Positions 32,688 to 40,624 of a stretch of DNA of 51,867 bases are shown one piece after another. The notes below the pieces were generated by a model that was not told where the DNA came from, made no database searches, and worked only from the letters and a program-made list of their open reading frames with translations. The first letter of the stretch is position 1; the number at the start of each line of letters is the position of its first letter. The DNA is taken from the NCBI GenBank assembly GCA_019420525.1, contig JAHZHA010000013.1, positions 1 through 51,867 on the forward strand. The letters are read 5' to 3'. Origin of the DNA: Bacillota bacterium. GTDB lineage: Bacteria > Bacillota > Clostridia > Peptostreptococcales > Anaerovoracaceae. The position numbers were made by a program, and so were the translations under genes.

Positions 32688-33707
32688 ATGGAACGGCTGA
32701 AATTTATAGGAAAGCGACTGGTATATCTGGTTATCATGCTGTTCGGCGTTGCAACGCTGGTTTTTATACTGACAAAGCTGGTTCCGGGGAATCCCGTAAC
32801 CGCAAATCTGAGCCAGAGGGCTCTCAGCGATCCGGAGATAGTGGCTGCCTATGAAGCAAAATATGGTCTCGATCAGCCGATTATCGTGCAGTATTTTCTG
32901 TACATAAAAAGTCTGCTGCAGCTCGATCTGGGGACGTCGATCCGTACCAATAATCCGGTTTTGTCCGAGCTTGCCAGATGTTATCCGGCTACTATAGAGC
33001 TGGCTCTGTTCGCAATCATTCTTGCGGCGGTCTTCGGTATTCTGTTCGGAATCATTTCTGCGATCAAAAGAAACAGCATTGCAGATCAGGCTGTACGTGC
33101 CGTATCTGTTACAGGTGTCAGCATACCGAGTTTCTGGTTCGCACTTCTGGTATTATATTTATTCTATTATAAGTTAGGCATACTTCCGGGACCGGGCAGA
33201 CTGAGCAATATTTATTCGCCGCCGGAAACTGTGACCGGTTTATATGTATTAGATAGTCTGTTAGAAGGTGATCCGGCAAAAGCCTTAGATGCGCTCAGCC
33301 ATCTTATTCTTCCGGGAATTGTACTGGCAGCCTTCACGATGGGGTTGATTACTCGAACGACCCGTTCAAATCTGCTGGATGTTATGTCGACCGATTATAT
33401 CCGGACCGCAAAGGCGAAAGGGCTGTCCAATACGGCGCTGATCATAAAACATGCGCTGGGAAATGCGATCATTCCGGTGCTGACAGTTATCGGCCTGGGA
33501 TTCGGAAACCTGCTGGGCGGCATGGTTCTCGTGGAGACGATTTTTAACTGGCCGGGAGTAGGACAATTCGCGTATCAGTCGGTTATGTCAACAGATTATC
33601 CTTCGATCATCGGCGTTGCGCTTCTCATAGCTCTCAACTATATGGTAATCAATACGATAGTTGATATTTTGTATGGAATTATTGATCCGAGAGTGAGGTG
33701 CAGCTGA
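32688..33707 (+). CDS. oppB: Peptide ABC permease, OppB/DppB type
   Basis: A 339-residue membrane permease with about six helices. It starts with the family N-terminus 'LKFIGKRLVYLVIMLFGVAT' and 'LVPGNPVTA', and has the later block 'YIRTAKAKGLSNTALIIKHA' with the EAA-type loop contacting the ATPases, then 'VVLVETIFNWPGVG' and the terminal 'VDILYGIIDPRVR'. It forms a heterodimer with OppC. The ribosome site AGAGAGG is close to the start, and the stop overlaps oppC (TGATG). Confidence 0.94.
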   Translation: MERLKFIGKRLVYLVIMLFGVATLVFILTKLVPGNPVTANLSQRALSDPEIVAAYEAKYGLDQPIIVQYFLYIKSLLQLDLGTSIRTNNPVLSELARCYPATIELALFAIILAAVFGILFGIISAIKRNSIADQAVRAVSVTGVSIPSFWFALLVLYLFYYKLGILPGPGRLSNIYSPPETVTGLYVLDSLLEGDPAKALDALSHLILPGIVLAAFTMGLITRTTRSNLLDVMSTDYIRTAKAKGLSNTALIIKHALGNAIIPVLTVIGLGFGNLLGGMVLVETIFNWPGVGQFAYQSVMSTDYPSIIGVALLIALNYMVINTIVDILYGIIDPRVRCS

Positions 33708-34543
33708 TGAAACGTTCATTGAAAAAATTATTCCGCTCAAATTATTTATTCACCTTTGGTGTCATTATCTGCCTCTTTTGGATCATTATGGCAATTATCG
33801 CTCCTTTAGTGGCGCCTTACGATCCGGTGGCACAGGATCTGTCACAGAAGCTGATGGCGCCTTCCTCGGAGCACTGGTTCGGTACGGATAATTTCGGCCG
33901 TGATATTTTCAGCCGTGTGATCTATGGTGGAAGATATTCTCTGCTTGCCGGCTGTCTGACTGTCATTATCGCCGGCTGTATCGGAACCTTTTACGGAGCT
34001 GTGGCCGGTTACGTGGGAGGTAAAGTGGATACGATCATGATGCGTATTTCGGAGATGATTCTTTCTTTCCCTTCTCTGATCCTGGCGATGATCATCAACG
34101 CTATCATGGGTTCCAATCTCTTCAATACGATGTTTGCCCTGGTAATCGTAGCATGGCCGAATTACGCGAGACTCATGCGAAGTGTGGTGCTCAGCGTGAA
34201 AGAAAATGAATATATCGCCGCGGCAGAAGCGCTGGGGTCTTCCAGAATGCGGATTCTGACGAAAGAAATTATTCCCAACAGCGTCAGCTCCGTGCTGATT
34301 ATGGCAACGACGGATATCGGAAATCAGATCCTGATGTTCTCAACGCTGAGCTTCCTGGGTCTGGGTTCTGCACCGCCGACGCCGGAATGGGGTATGATGG
34401 TATCCGACGGTGTCGACTACTTCAATAAATTCTGGGTAGCCGGCTTCCCTGGTCTGGCGATTTTTACCATGGCCGTAGGCGCCAATTTCATCGGCGACGG
34501 CTTGCGTGATCTGCTGGATCCGAAGCTGAGGAAAGAATTTTAA
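33707..34543 (+). CDS. oppC: Peptide ABC permease, OppC/DppC type
   Basis: A 278-residue permease. The N-terminal OppC signature 'LFTFGVIICLFWIIMAIIAP' is followed by 'HWFGTDNFGRDIFSRVIYGG'. The coupling helix is 'NEYIAAAEALGSSRMRILTK', and the end is 'GDGLRDLLDPKLRKEF'. I chose the ATG at 33707, overlapping the oppB stop by one base, over a GTG nine bases earlier. GAGTGAGG provides the ribosome site. It is the last transporter gene. A hairpin and then a peptidase gene follow. Confidence 0.94.
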   Translation: MKRSLKKLFRSNYLFTFGVIICLFWIIMAIIAPLVAPYDPVAQDLSQKLMAPSSEHWFGTDNFGRDIFSRVIYGGRYSLLAGCLTVIIAGCIGTFYGAVAGYVGGKVDTIMMRISEMILSFPSLILAMIINAIMGSNLFNTMFALVIVAWPNYARLMRSVVLSVKENEYIAAAEALGSSRMRILTKEIIPNSVSSVLIMATTDIGNQILMFSTLSFLGLGSAPPTPEWGMMVSDGVDYFNKFWVAGFPGLAIFTMAVGANFIGDGLRDLLDPKLRKEF

Positions 34544-34571
34544 AAGTATTTTACATGCCGAAGGACAGAAG

Positions 34572-34600
34572 AGCCGCAGATTTTCCGTCTGCGGCTTTCG
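34572..34600 (+). terminator. Weak terminator or processing hairpin after oppC
   Basis: A perfect 9-bp stem AGCCGCAGA/TCTGCGGCT is followed only by TTCGTG, so some read-through into the peptidase gene is likely. Confidence 0.55.
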
Positions 34601-34623
34601 TGCAGAAAGAAAGGAAAATAAAA

Positions 34624-35700
34624 ATGAAACAGAACAGAGCTGAGCGCGTCATAGAGGAAATGAAGAAAAAGGGCGTTTCGCAGATGCTGATTACAGATCC
34701 GATGTCGATCTATTATCTTACCGGCGTCTATATACAGCCTATGGAGCGGTTTTACGCTCTTCTATTGAAACAGAACGGAGAGCATGTATTCTTTCTGAAT
34801 CATCTTTTCACCGTGCCAGGCGAAACGGGAATCCGGGAGGTGTGGTCATCTGATACAGATCCGGTAATGGAGAAAGTAGCCGAATATCTCGACCGCGATG
34901 AAGTTCTAGGTGTGGACAAGGATCTGAAGGCGCGCTTTCTGCTGCCTCTGATGGAGGGGAATGCCGCAGCGGGCTTCGTAAACGCTTCGGAGGCTGTGGA
35001 CACCGCCAGAGGCGTCAAAGATGAGGAGGAGCAGGAAAAGATGCGCGTTTCTTCCGATATCAATGACAGAGCGATGGCGGAGTTCAAAAAACTGGTGCAC
35101 AAGGGAGTGACGGAACGCGAAATCGCGGATCAGATGCTGAAGATTTATATCGCTCTGGGAGCCGACGGTTTCTCTTTCGAACCGCTGGTCGCTTTCGGAG
35201 CAAATGCGGCAGATCCTCATCATGCTCCGGACGACACTGTGCTGAAGCCGGGAGACTGTGTTCTGTTTGATGTTGGATGCAGAAAAGACGGTTACTGTTC
35301 CGATATGACGCGGACTTTCTATTTCAGAGAAGTCAGCGATGTACACCGCCATATCTATGATACGGTTCGCCGTGCAAATGAAGCGGCCATCGCGCGGATC
35401 AGACCGGGAATCCCTCTCTGCCAGCTGGATCTCACGGCACGCAACCTTATAGAGGAGGAAGGATACGGGCCGAATTTCAATCACAGACTGGGTCATTTCA
35501 TCGGTTTGGGAGAGCATGAGTTCGGGGACGTGTCTTCGGTCAACGAACAGAAAGCGGAGCCGGGCATGATCTTCTCCATAGAGCCGGGCATCTACCTGGA
35601 AGGAGATACCGGAGTCCGGATCGAAGATCTGGTACTGGTGACAGAGGAAGGATGCGAGGTGCTGAATCACTATTCAAAAGATCTGGAAATTATCGGATGA
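34624..35700 (+). CDS. M24 family aminopeptidase P-like (Xaa-Pro peptidase)
   Basis: A 358-residue cytoplasmic dimetal peptidase. A creatinase-like N-terminal domain (about 1-125, 'MLITDPMSIYYLTGVYIQPM') precedes the pita-bread domain. Metal ligands are visible as the two Asp in 'DVGCRKDGYCSDMTRTFYF', His in 'NHRLGHFIGLGEHEF', Glu in 'FSIEPGIYLEG' and Glu in 'GVRIEDLVLVTEEG'. It removes N-terminal residues before proline from imported peptides. I chose the ATG at 34624, with AAAGGAAA upstream. A longer in-frame start at 34555 would include the hairpin sequence. Its place after the peptide importer suggests joint use. Confidence 0.92.
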   Translation: MKQNRAERVIEEMKKKGVSQMLITDPMSIYYLTGVYIQPMERFYALLLKQNGEHVFFLNHLFTVPGETGIREVWSSDTDPVMEKVAEYLDRDEVLGVDKDLKARFLLPLMEGNAAAGFVNASEAVDTARGVKDEEEQEKMRVSSDINDRAMAEFKKLVHKGVTEREIADQMLKIYIALGADGFSFEPLVAFGANAADPHHAPDDTVLKPGDCVLFDVGCRKDGYCSDMTRTFYFREVSDVHRHIYDTVRRANEAAIARIRPGIPLCQLDLTARNLIEEEGYGPNFNHRLGHFIGLGEHEFGDVSSVNEQKAEPGMIFSIEPGIYLEGDTGVRIEDLVLVTEEGCEVLNHYSKDLEIIG

Positions 35701-35801
35701 CGGAGGATCCGGGCCGTTCCGAAGGATTGTGAGAGGAACGCATCCTGACGGAGAGGAAAACGGTACGGAATGCAAGCAGAATACAGAGAGAGGTGAAAAT
35801 T

Positions 35802-36380
35802 ATGAATCCGACTGCAACACTGCACATGGCAAACGGCAAAAAAATCGTCATCGAGCTGCTGCCGGAGGCGGCTCCTAATACAGTGCGGAGTTTCATCTGG
35901 ACAGCTTCCCGGGGGTTGATGGATCATCATGCGATCCAGCGTATCGTACCGGGAAACTGGGTGGACGTCACGTACGATTCTTTCGGAAAAAAAGAGGCAC
36001 AGTATCTGATTCCCAACGAATTTGAACTGAATCCTGAAGTTGAACCGCTGGACTCTAAGCCCGGCATGGTAGCTATGGGTGGATATGGAGAAGCGGGAAC
36101 GGCCGGCTGTGAATTTTTCTTTCCACTGCGAGAATGTCCGGAACACAAAGGCATTTATCCCGTATTCGGACGTGTTATCGAGGGAATGGACGAAATTTTC
36201 CGTCTGGAAAAGGTGAAGACGGAGCCGGTGAATTTTCCGATCGAAGGAGTAGAAGTCAACCGGCCTCTGGAGCCCGAAATCATCGAATGTGTGGAGCTGG
36301 AACTTCACGGTGTGACGTATCCGGAGCCGGTACGCGTGAAGGACCCGCAGATACCTCCCTGCTGGACACAGGAAATATAG
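35802..36380 (+). CDS. Cyclophilin-type peptidyl-prolyl cis-trans isomerase, divergent
   Basis: A 192-residue protein with the cyclophilin layout: 'GKKIVIELLPEAAPNTVRSF' (family: G.i.ieL....aP.tv.nF), then 'HHAIQRIVPGNWVDV', which keeps the Arg that aligns with the catalytic arginine but lacks the usual Phe-His before it. Then comes 'GMVAMGGYGEAGTAGCEFFF' in place of the normal 'ANsGpntngSQFFI', and 'YPVFGRVIEGMDEI'. The active-site substitutions make isomerase activity uncertain. I chose the ATG at 35802, six bases after GAGAGGTG, over a GTG at 35793 inside that site. About 100 bases after the peptidase gene, probably same transcript. Confidence 0.87.
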   Translation: MNPTATLHMANGKKIVIELLPEAAPNTVRSFIWTASRGLMDHHAIQRIVPGNWVDVTYDSFGKKEAQYLIPNEFELNPEVEPLDSKPGMVAMGGYGEAGTAGCEFFFPLRECPEHKGIYPVFGRVIEGMDEIFRLEKVKTEPVNFPIEGVEVNRPLEPEIIECVELELHGVTYPEPVRVKDPQIPPCWTQEI

Positions 36381-36410
36381 GGGATGCGGAAAACATCATG
36401 AATTATATCA

Positions 36411-36439
36411 TTGACATTTTGAATAGATGCGTCTAATAT
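36411..36439 (+). promoter_or_regulatory. Promoter of the lysine-riboswitch transporter unit
   Basis: A consensus TTGACA (36411-36416), 17 bases and TAATAT (36434-36439) place the transcript start about 25 bases before the riboswitch P1 helix. Confidence 0.85.
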
Positions 36440-36470
36440 TAAATATAAGTTATATACAGATGAATAATAA

Positions 36471-36670
36471 TTGATAGAGGCAGCGGATTCTGATGAGTAT
36501 TTTCCCTGAGGCTGTGCCGGCCGGAGACGGGAACAGAAAGGCAGATCTGCCGAAACGGGCGCGGTGGGCACGTTGCGCCGAGTTGGGGCATGTTACGAAC
36601 AGGACATGCACTCTCACTTTTCGAAGCGCCGTCAGGCGCGGTGATGAATAAAAAGTGGTGGAGCTATTGA
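36471..36670 (+). promoter_or_regulatory. Lysine riboswitch (L box)
   Basis: The order of conserved L-box elements is clear: 5' P1 'TTGATAG' then AGAGGC (36471-36481), GATGAGTA (36492-36499), GAAAGGC...GCCGAA (36535-36554), GTTGGGGCATG (36582-36592), CATGCACTCTCAC (36605-36617), and the closing GTGGTGGAGCTATTGA (36655-36670), whose CTATTGA pairs with TTGATAG. The consensus ACTGTCA is ACTCTCA here. Lysine binding should stabilise the aptamer and let the downstream terminator form. About 200 bases, the usual size. Confidence 0.93.
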
Positions 36671-36685
36671 TGGAGAAAATACTTT

Positions 36686-36724
36686 CAGACAATAGGTGAT
36701 GCCCTGTTGTCTGTTTTGTTTTTC
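36686..36724 (+). terminator. Riboswitch-controlled intrinsic terminator
   Basis: An 11-bp stem CAGACAATAGG/CCTGTTGTCTG (one wobble pair, loop TGATGCC) is followed by TTTTGTTTTT. It stands 15 bases after the aptamer and before the transporter gene, the normal off-switch arrangement. Confidence 0.88.
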
Positions 36725-36817
36725 CGGCCGTTTTTCCTTTGAACAGGATTCTCATAGCGGTCGATGATTCAGACGGATATATCTGGAGAGTTGTTGAAAA
36801 GGAGGAAAATCTAAAAC

Positions 36818-38464
36818 ATGCAACGTATTTCTAAACATCTCAAGTACTTGCTGGCGGTACTGGTGGTTTCTGTGGCGATTGTCATGGGGCTCACAGCCTG
36901 CGCGCCGGCAGAAGCCGGAACTGATTACGGTTCGAGCATGGTAGGTACGATCTGGGCACTGGTTCCGCCAGTTGTAGCCATTGCTCTCGCACTCATAACA
37001 AAAGAAGTTCATAGTTCTCTCTTCGCAGGTATCGTCGTAGGTGCGCTCTTCTACACGAAGTTCAATATTCTCGGCACTATCGACGTGGTTCTCAAGGACG
37101 GATTTATCGGAAGTCTGGCGGATGCGGGCAATGTGGGCATCATACTTTTCCTGGCGATTCTGGGAATTATGGTAGCTCTGATGAATGCTACAGGTGCGTC
37201 AAAGGCTTACGGTGATTGGGCACGCAGAAAAATCAAGACGCGGAACGGTTCTGTTCTGGCGACCTTTGCTTTGGGTGTCATCATCTTCATCGATGACTAT
37301 TTCAACTGTCTCACCGTGGGCAGCGTTATGAGACCGATTACAGATACGCATAAAGTATCCCGTGCGAAGCTGGCTTATCTCATCGACGCCACTGCCGCTC
37401 CGATCTGTATGATCGCTCCGATCTCTTCCTGGGCGGCTGCAGTATCAGGTTTTGTAGAAGATTATAACGGTATCGAACTTTTTATCAAAGCGATTCCGTA
37501 CAACTTCTATTCTCTGGCAACTATCGTGATGATCATCGCCATTACAGTGATGAAGTTCGATTACGGCCCGATGCGCGTGCATGAAAGAAATGCAATTTTA
37601 CATGATGATATCTATACGACACCTGACAGACCGTATGCAGGTCTGGAAACAGAGGAGGAAGCTCCGGAAGGCAGAAAGAGCAGCGTATGGGATCTGATTT
37701 TGCCTATCATCGTTCTGATCATCGCATGCGTACTGGGCATGATCTACACCGGCGGTTTCTTCGACGGAGTCGGTTTCGTCGACGCATTTGCCAACAGTGA
37801 TGCCACATATGGACTGCCTCTGGGCTCCGGCATTGCGATGATTATCATGATCATCTATTACATGGCCCGCAGGCTGATCACGTTCAGCGATGCTATGGCA
37901 TGTGTACCGGAAGGCGTCAAGGCTATGGTTCCAGCCATTCTTATTCTGACCTTTGCATGGACGTTATGCAGTATCACGAGCCTTCTGGGTGCAGATGTGT
38001 TCGTGGCAGGCGTTATGGACAATGCAGCGGAAGGTCTCAAGATCATGCTTCCGGCGATCATCTTCGTCGTGGCGGCTTTCCTGGGCTTCTCCACAGGTAC
38101 TTCCTGGGGTACTTTCGGAATTCTGATTCCGATCATCACAGGACTCTTCCCTGTAGACGATCCGATGCTCATCATCGGCATCTCCGCATGCTGCGCAGGC
38201 GCTGTCAGCGGAGACCACTGCTCGCCGATTTCGGATACCACGATTATGGCTTCCACAGGTGCTCAGTGTAATCACATCAATCACGTATCGACTCAGCTTC
38301 CGTATGCTCTCACAGTCGTAGCCGTTTCCTTTGTAGGCTACATTATCGCGGGCTTTACGAAGTCGGCCGTTATCTCTCTGCCGATTACGCTGGTTCTGAT
38401 GGTCGTGGTTCTCTTCGCAATCCGATCAGTCGTAAAGAAAAACGATTTTGAACCGGAAAAATAG
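36818..38464 (+). CDS. NhaC-family transporter under lysine riboswitch control, probable lysine transporter (LysW type)
   Basis: A 548-residue membrane protein with about twelve helices of the NhaC Na+/H+ antiporter family. Blocks include 'IIFIDDYFNCLTVGSVMRPI', 'APICMIAPISSWAAAVSGF', 'FLGFSTGTSWGTFGILIPI' and 'GAVSGDHCSPISDTTIMAST'. In Gram-positive bacteria NhaC relatives behind lysine riboswitches are predicted lysine transporters, and that context holds here. Oddly, the first 28 residues look like a lipoprotein signal peptide with lipobox 'LTAC' (Cys28), ahead of the normal first helix. GGAGG lies 12 bases before the ATG. A later ATG (36938) has no ribosome site. Substrate assignment is inference. 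Confidence 0.88.
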   Translation: MQRISKHLKYLLAVLVVSVAIVMGLTACAPAEAGTDYGSSMVGTIWALVPPVVAIALALITKEVHSSLFAGIVVGALFYTKFNILGTIDVVLKDGFIGSLADAGNVGIILFLAILGIMVALMNATGASKAYGDWARRKIKTRNGSVLATFALGVIIFIDDYFNCLTVGSVMRPITDTHKVSRAKLAYLIDATAAPICMIAPISSWAAAVSGFVEDYNGIELFIKAIPYNFYSLATIVMIIAITVMKFDYGPMRVHERNAILHDDIYTTPDRPYAGLETEEEAPEGRKSSVWDLILPIIVLIIACVLGMIYTGGFFDGVGFVDAFANSDATYGLPLGSGIAMIIMIIYYMARRLITFSDAMACVPEGVKAMVPAILILTFAWTLCSITSLLGADVFVAGVMDNAAEGLKIMLPAIIFVVAAFLGFSTGTSWGTFGILIPIITGLFPVDDPMLIIGISACCAGAVSGDHCSPISDTTIMASTGAQCNHINHVSTQLPYALTVVAVSFVGYIIAGFTKSAVISLPITLVLMVVVLFAIRSVVKKNDFEPEK

Positions 38465-38568
38465 ACGATCCGGAAGATCGGAAGAAAAACGGAACGGTAC
38501 AGATGGGCGTATTGCCTGTATTTTTAGGATAATCTTAAGAATAAAGTAATAACATAATTAAATTTGAG

Positions 38569-38615
38569 ATGCTCTTTTGCAGTAAAATTTTGCTGTAAAA
38601 GAGCATTTTTTATTT
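38569..38615 (+). terminator. Terminator after the NhaC-family gene
   Basis: A long stem (ATGCTCTTTT at 38569-38578 with AAAAGAGCAT at 38597-38606, extended inside by GCAG/CTGT and TAAAA/TTTTG) is followed by TTTTTATTT. Confidence 0.9.
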
Positions 38616-38641
38616 CAAAAGGAAAGGGGTATCATTGATTT

Positions 38642-39412
38642 ATGTACAGGAAAGATATATATCAGAATGGAGAAAAAAGAGGAGTGCAGAGAAAAAAAGC
38701 ATACAGAATTGTCATTTTCATTCTGTTTTTTGCGGTGGCAGCGGTAATTCTTCTGCATATATCAGACGGCTCAGCCGGACATCCGGCCGCTGATGGGGAC
38801 GGCCAGGGTGTCAGTACATCAGCAGGAGCGGGAAAAGAAAGTCTGCAGTCGTCGGAGACAGATGCGGAATGGAATCTGACGCTGGTCAATAAATGGAACC
38901 CTCTGCCGGAAAACTATGCGGTTAATCTTGTGAAAATTGACGGCGGAGAGGAAGTCGATCAGCGCATTTATCAACCGCTTATGAAGATGCTGGAAGCTGC
39001 GAGAGAAAGCAATCTTGGGCAGCTTCCGAAAGTGGTGTCAGGTTATCGGACACAGGACAAACAACAGGAATTATACGATGAAAAAATACAGGAATATAGG
39101 AAGCAGGGGTATTCTGAAGAGGAATCGGCTGAACAGGCAGCACAGTGGGTAGCTGTTCCCGGGCACAGTGAACACCAGCTTGGCTTTGCCGTGGACATCA
39201 ATGGGGAGATCTATGATATCTATCTCTGGCTGCAGGAAAACAGCTGGAAATATGGATTTATCTTCCGATATCCTGCGGATAAGACGGATATCACCGGAAC
39301 AGCGGAAGAAGTCTGGCATTATCGTTATGTTGGAAAGAATGCCGCGGCTGAAATGCATGAAAAGGGCCTCTGCCTTGAGGAATATCTGGGAGAAATCGAA
39401 CGGGAAAACTGA
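38642..39412 (+). CDS. D-alanyl-D-alanine carboxypeptidase, VanY/M15B type
   Basis: A 256-residue membrane-anchored zinc peptidase. A basic start and one membrane helix (about 20-40) are followed by a Gly/Ser-rich linker and the M15B domain from about residue 95. Zinc-site motifs are 'PGHSEHQLGFAVDI' (His and Asp of SxHxxGxAxD) and 'EVWHYRYVG' (third ligand), with substrate-side 'SGYRTQDKQQELYDEKI'. It trims the terminal D-Ala from wall precursors or mature stem peptides. No vanA/vanB-type ligase or two-component regulator is adjacent, so this is a housekeeping wall-trimming enzyme and not evidence of glycopeptide resistance. Ribosome site AAAGGGG. Confidence 0.92.
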   Translation: MYRKDIYQNGEKRGVQRKKAYRIVIFILFFAVAAVILLHISDGSAGHPAADGDGQGVSTSAGAGKESLQSSETDAEWNLTLVNKWNPLPENYAVNLVKIDGGEEVDQRIYQPLMKMLEAARESNLGQLPKVVSGYRTQDKQQELYDEKIQEYRKQGYSEEESAEQAAQWVAVPGHSEHQLGFAVDINGEIYDIYLWLQENSWKYGFIFRYPADKTDITGTAEEVWHYRYVGKNAAAEMHEKGLCLEEYLGEIEREN

Positions 39413-39448
39413 TATTGGCAACCTCAGTCGCAGCGGAAGCGAAGGATG

Positions 39449-40354
39449 TCAGATGATGTAGATCAGAAGATTGAACAGACCTAACAGGAATCCGATGACA
39501 GCTCCCAGATTTACCACGGCTTGTAATTCTGTCCGGATGGCAGACAGGACTAGGTGTTCCAGTTCTTCACAGCTCATATCGCGAACCGTCTGCTGCGCGA
39601 TGCCGCCGATGTCCAGCTTCCGCAGGAATGAGCCGGATTTTTTTTCTGCAAGTTCAGTATAAAATGCGACGAGTTGATCTTCAGGTAGGAGACCTGAATT
39701 GTCAAGAGTTGTGATACTTTCACTGAGTGTTTTATTCAGGAAATTCTCTTTTTCATCCTGAATGATATCACGGATGATTTCCTGCCCGTGCTCGTCGATG
39801 TATTGATCGACAGTTTTTTCGACTGCAATAGAAAGATTGGCTGTCAGGGAACCGCCCAGCATTTTGCCTAAAAATGAATCCGCCAGGGCATCCTTCATTT
39901 TTTCTGTAATAATCTCTGCGGCAATCTTTCCAAGATTCATGCCCTGTATTTTTTCGGTTGCTTTTTGGACTAACAGGTCTTCCAGCTTCCGGGTTGTATT
40001 TTTCAGGCGTTCTTCACCGGCGGTTTGAGTGAGGTATTCCCGGACAGTACGCTGATCACGGCGCAGTTCATCCAGAAAACCGGATATTGACTGACGGATG
40101 GATTCGGTCATATCTTCCGAGGTCAGATGCCGACGGAGAACTTCTTCTGTCAGAAGCTGTGTATTGATGATATCTTTCATAGAAGCGGCTATGCGCTCTT
40201 TTCCCCGGGGAATAACACCGGGTGTAAAAGGAATCCGTTTTCCCGCGATATATTTCGCTTCTCTGGGACGAAAAAGCATCCGGACAGCTAGCCAATTTGT
40301 AAAATATCCGATGATCATCCCGATCAGGGGGCCTGTAAGAAGTTTTAAAATCAT
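39449..40354 (-). CDS. DUF445 family membrane protein
   Basis: A 301-residue protein with hydrophobic helices at both ends ('LLTGPLIGMIIGYFTNWLAV' and 'VVNLGAVIGFLLGLFNLLIY') and a long charged, helical middle part. The N-terminal 'GYFTNWLAVRMLFRP' and 'FTPGVIPRGKERIAASM' are family hallmarks of DUF445 (YheB-like). Function is unknown; some relatives affect spore or membrane properties. The reading frame has a clear AGGAG site on the minus strand. It is convergent with the VanY gene, with 36 bases between the stops and no evident terminator. Confidence 0.9.
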   Translation of the reverse strand: MILKLLTGPLIGMIIGYFTNWLAVRMLFRPREAKYIAGKRIPFTPGVIPRGKERIAASMKDIINTQLLTEEVLRRHLTSEDMTESIRQSISGFLDELRRDQRTVREYLTQTAGEERLKNTTRKLEDLLVQKATEKIQGMNLGKIAAEIITEKMKDALADSFLGKMLGGSLTANLSIAVEKTVDQYIDEHGQEIIRDIIQDEKENFLNKTLSESITTLDNSGLLPEDQLVAFYTELAEKKSGSFLRKLDIGGIAQQTVRDMSCEELEHLVLSAIRTELQAVVNLGAVIGFLLGLFNLLIYII

Positions 40355-40624
40355 AAGTTTCTCCTGTGTGTATCATATTGTATTTATATTTTTTGTGTAC
40401 TGATGCAGTAACTGCCTTTATAAGTGCTGAATTTTGTAATACGCTGAACAGCATAGAGCAGCCAGCGGACGGCAGAGTAAAAAGTGCAGACAGTATTCCC
40501 GGCTTGTGATAAAATAACCGAAGCTGCAGTTTTCGGATCTGTAGGGATAGTGTTTTATACCCGCAGTCTGAAACTGTAAAACGATGCATTTATGATTTTA
40601 ACATATTGTCAGGAGGTAAGTTAT

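Noticed and set aside
38642..39412. VanY-like gene as a vancomycin-resistance determinant
   Set aside because: No vanA/B-type ligase, vanH, vanX or vanRS lies beside it. Single VanY-like carboxypeptidases are common housekeeping genes.
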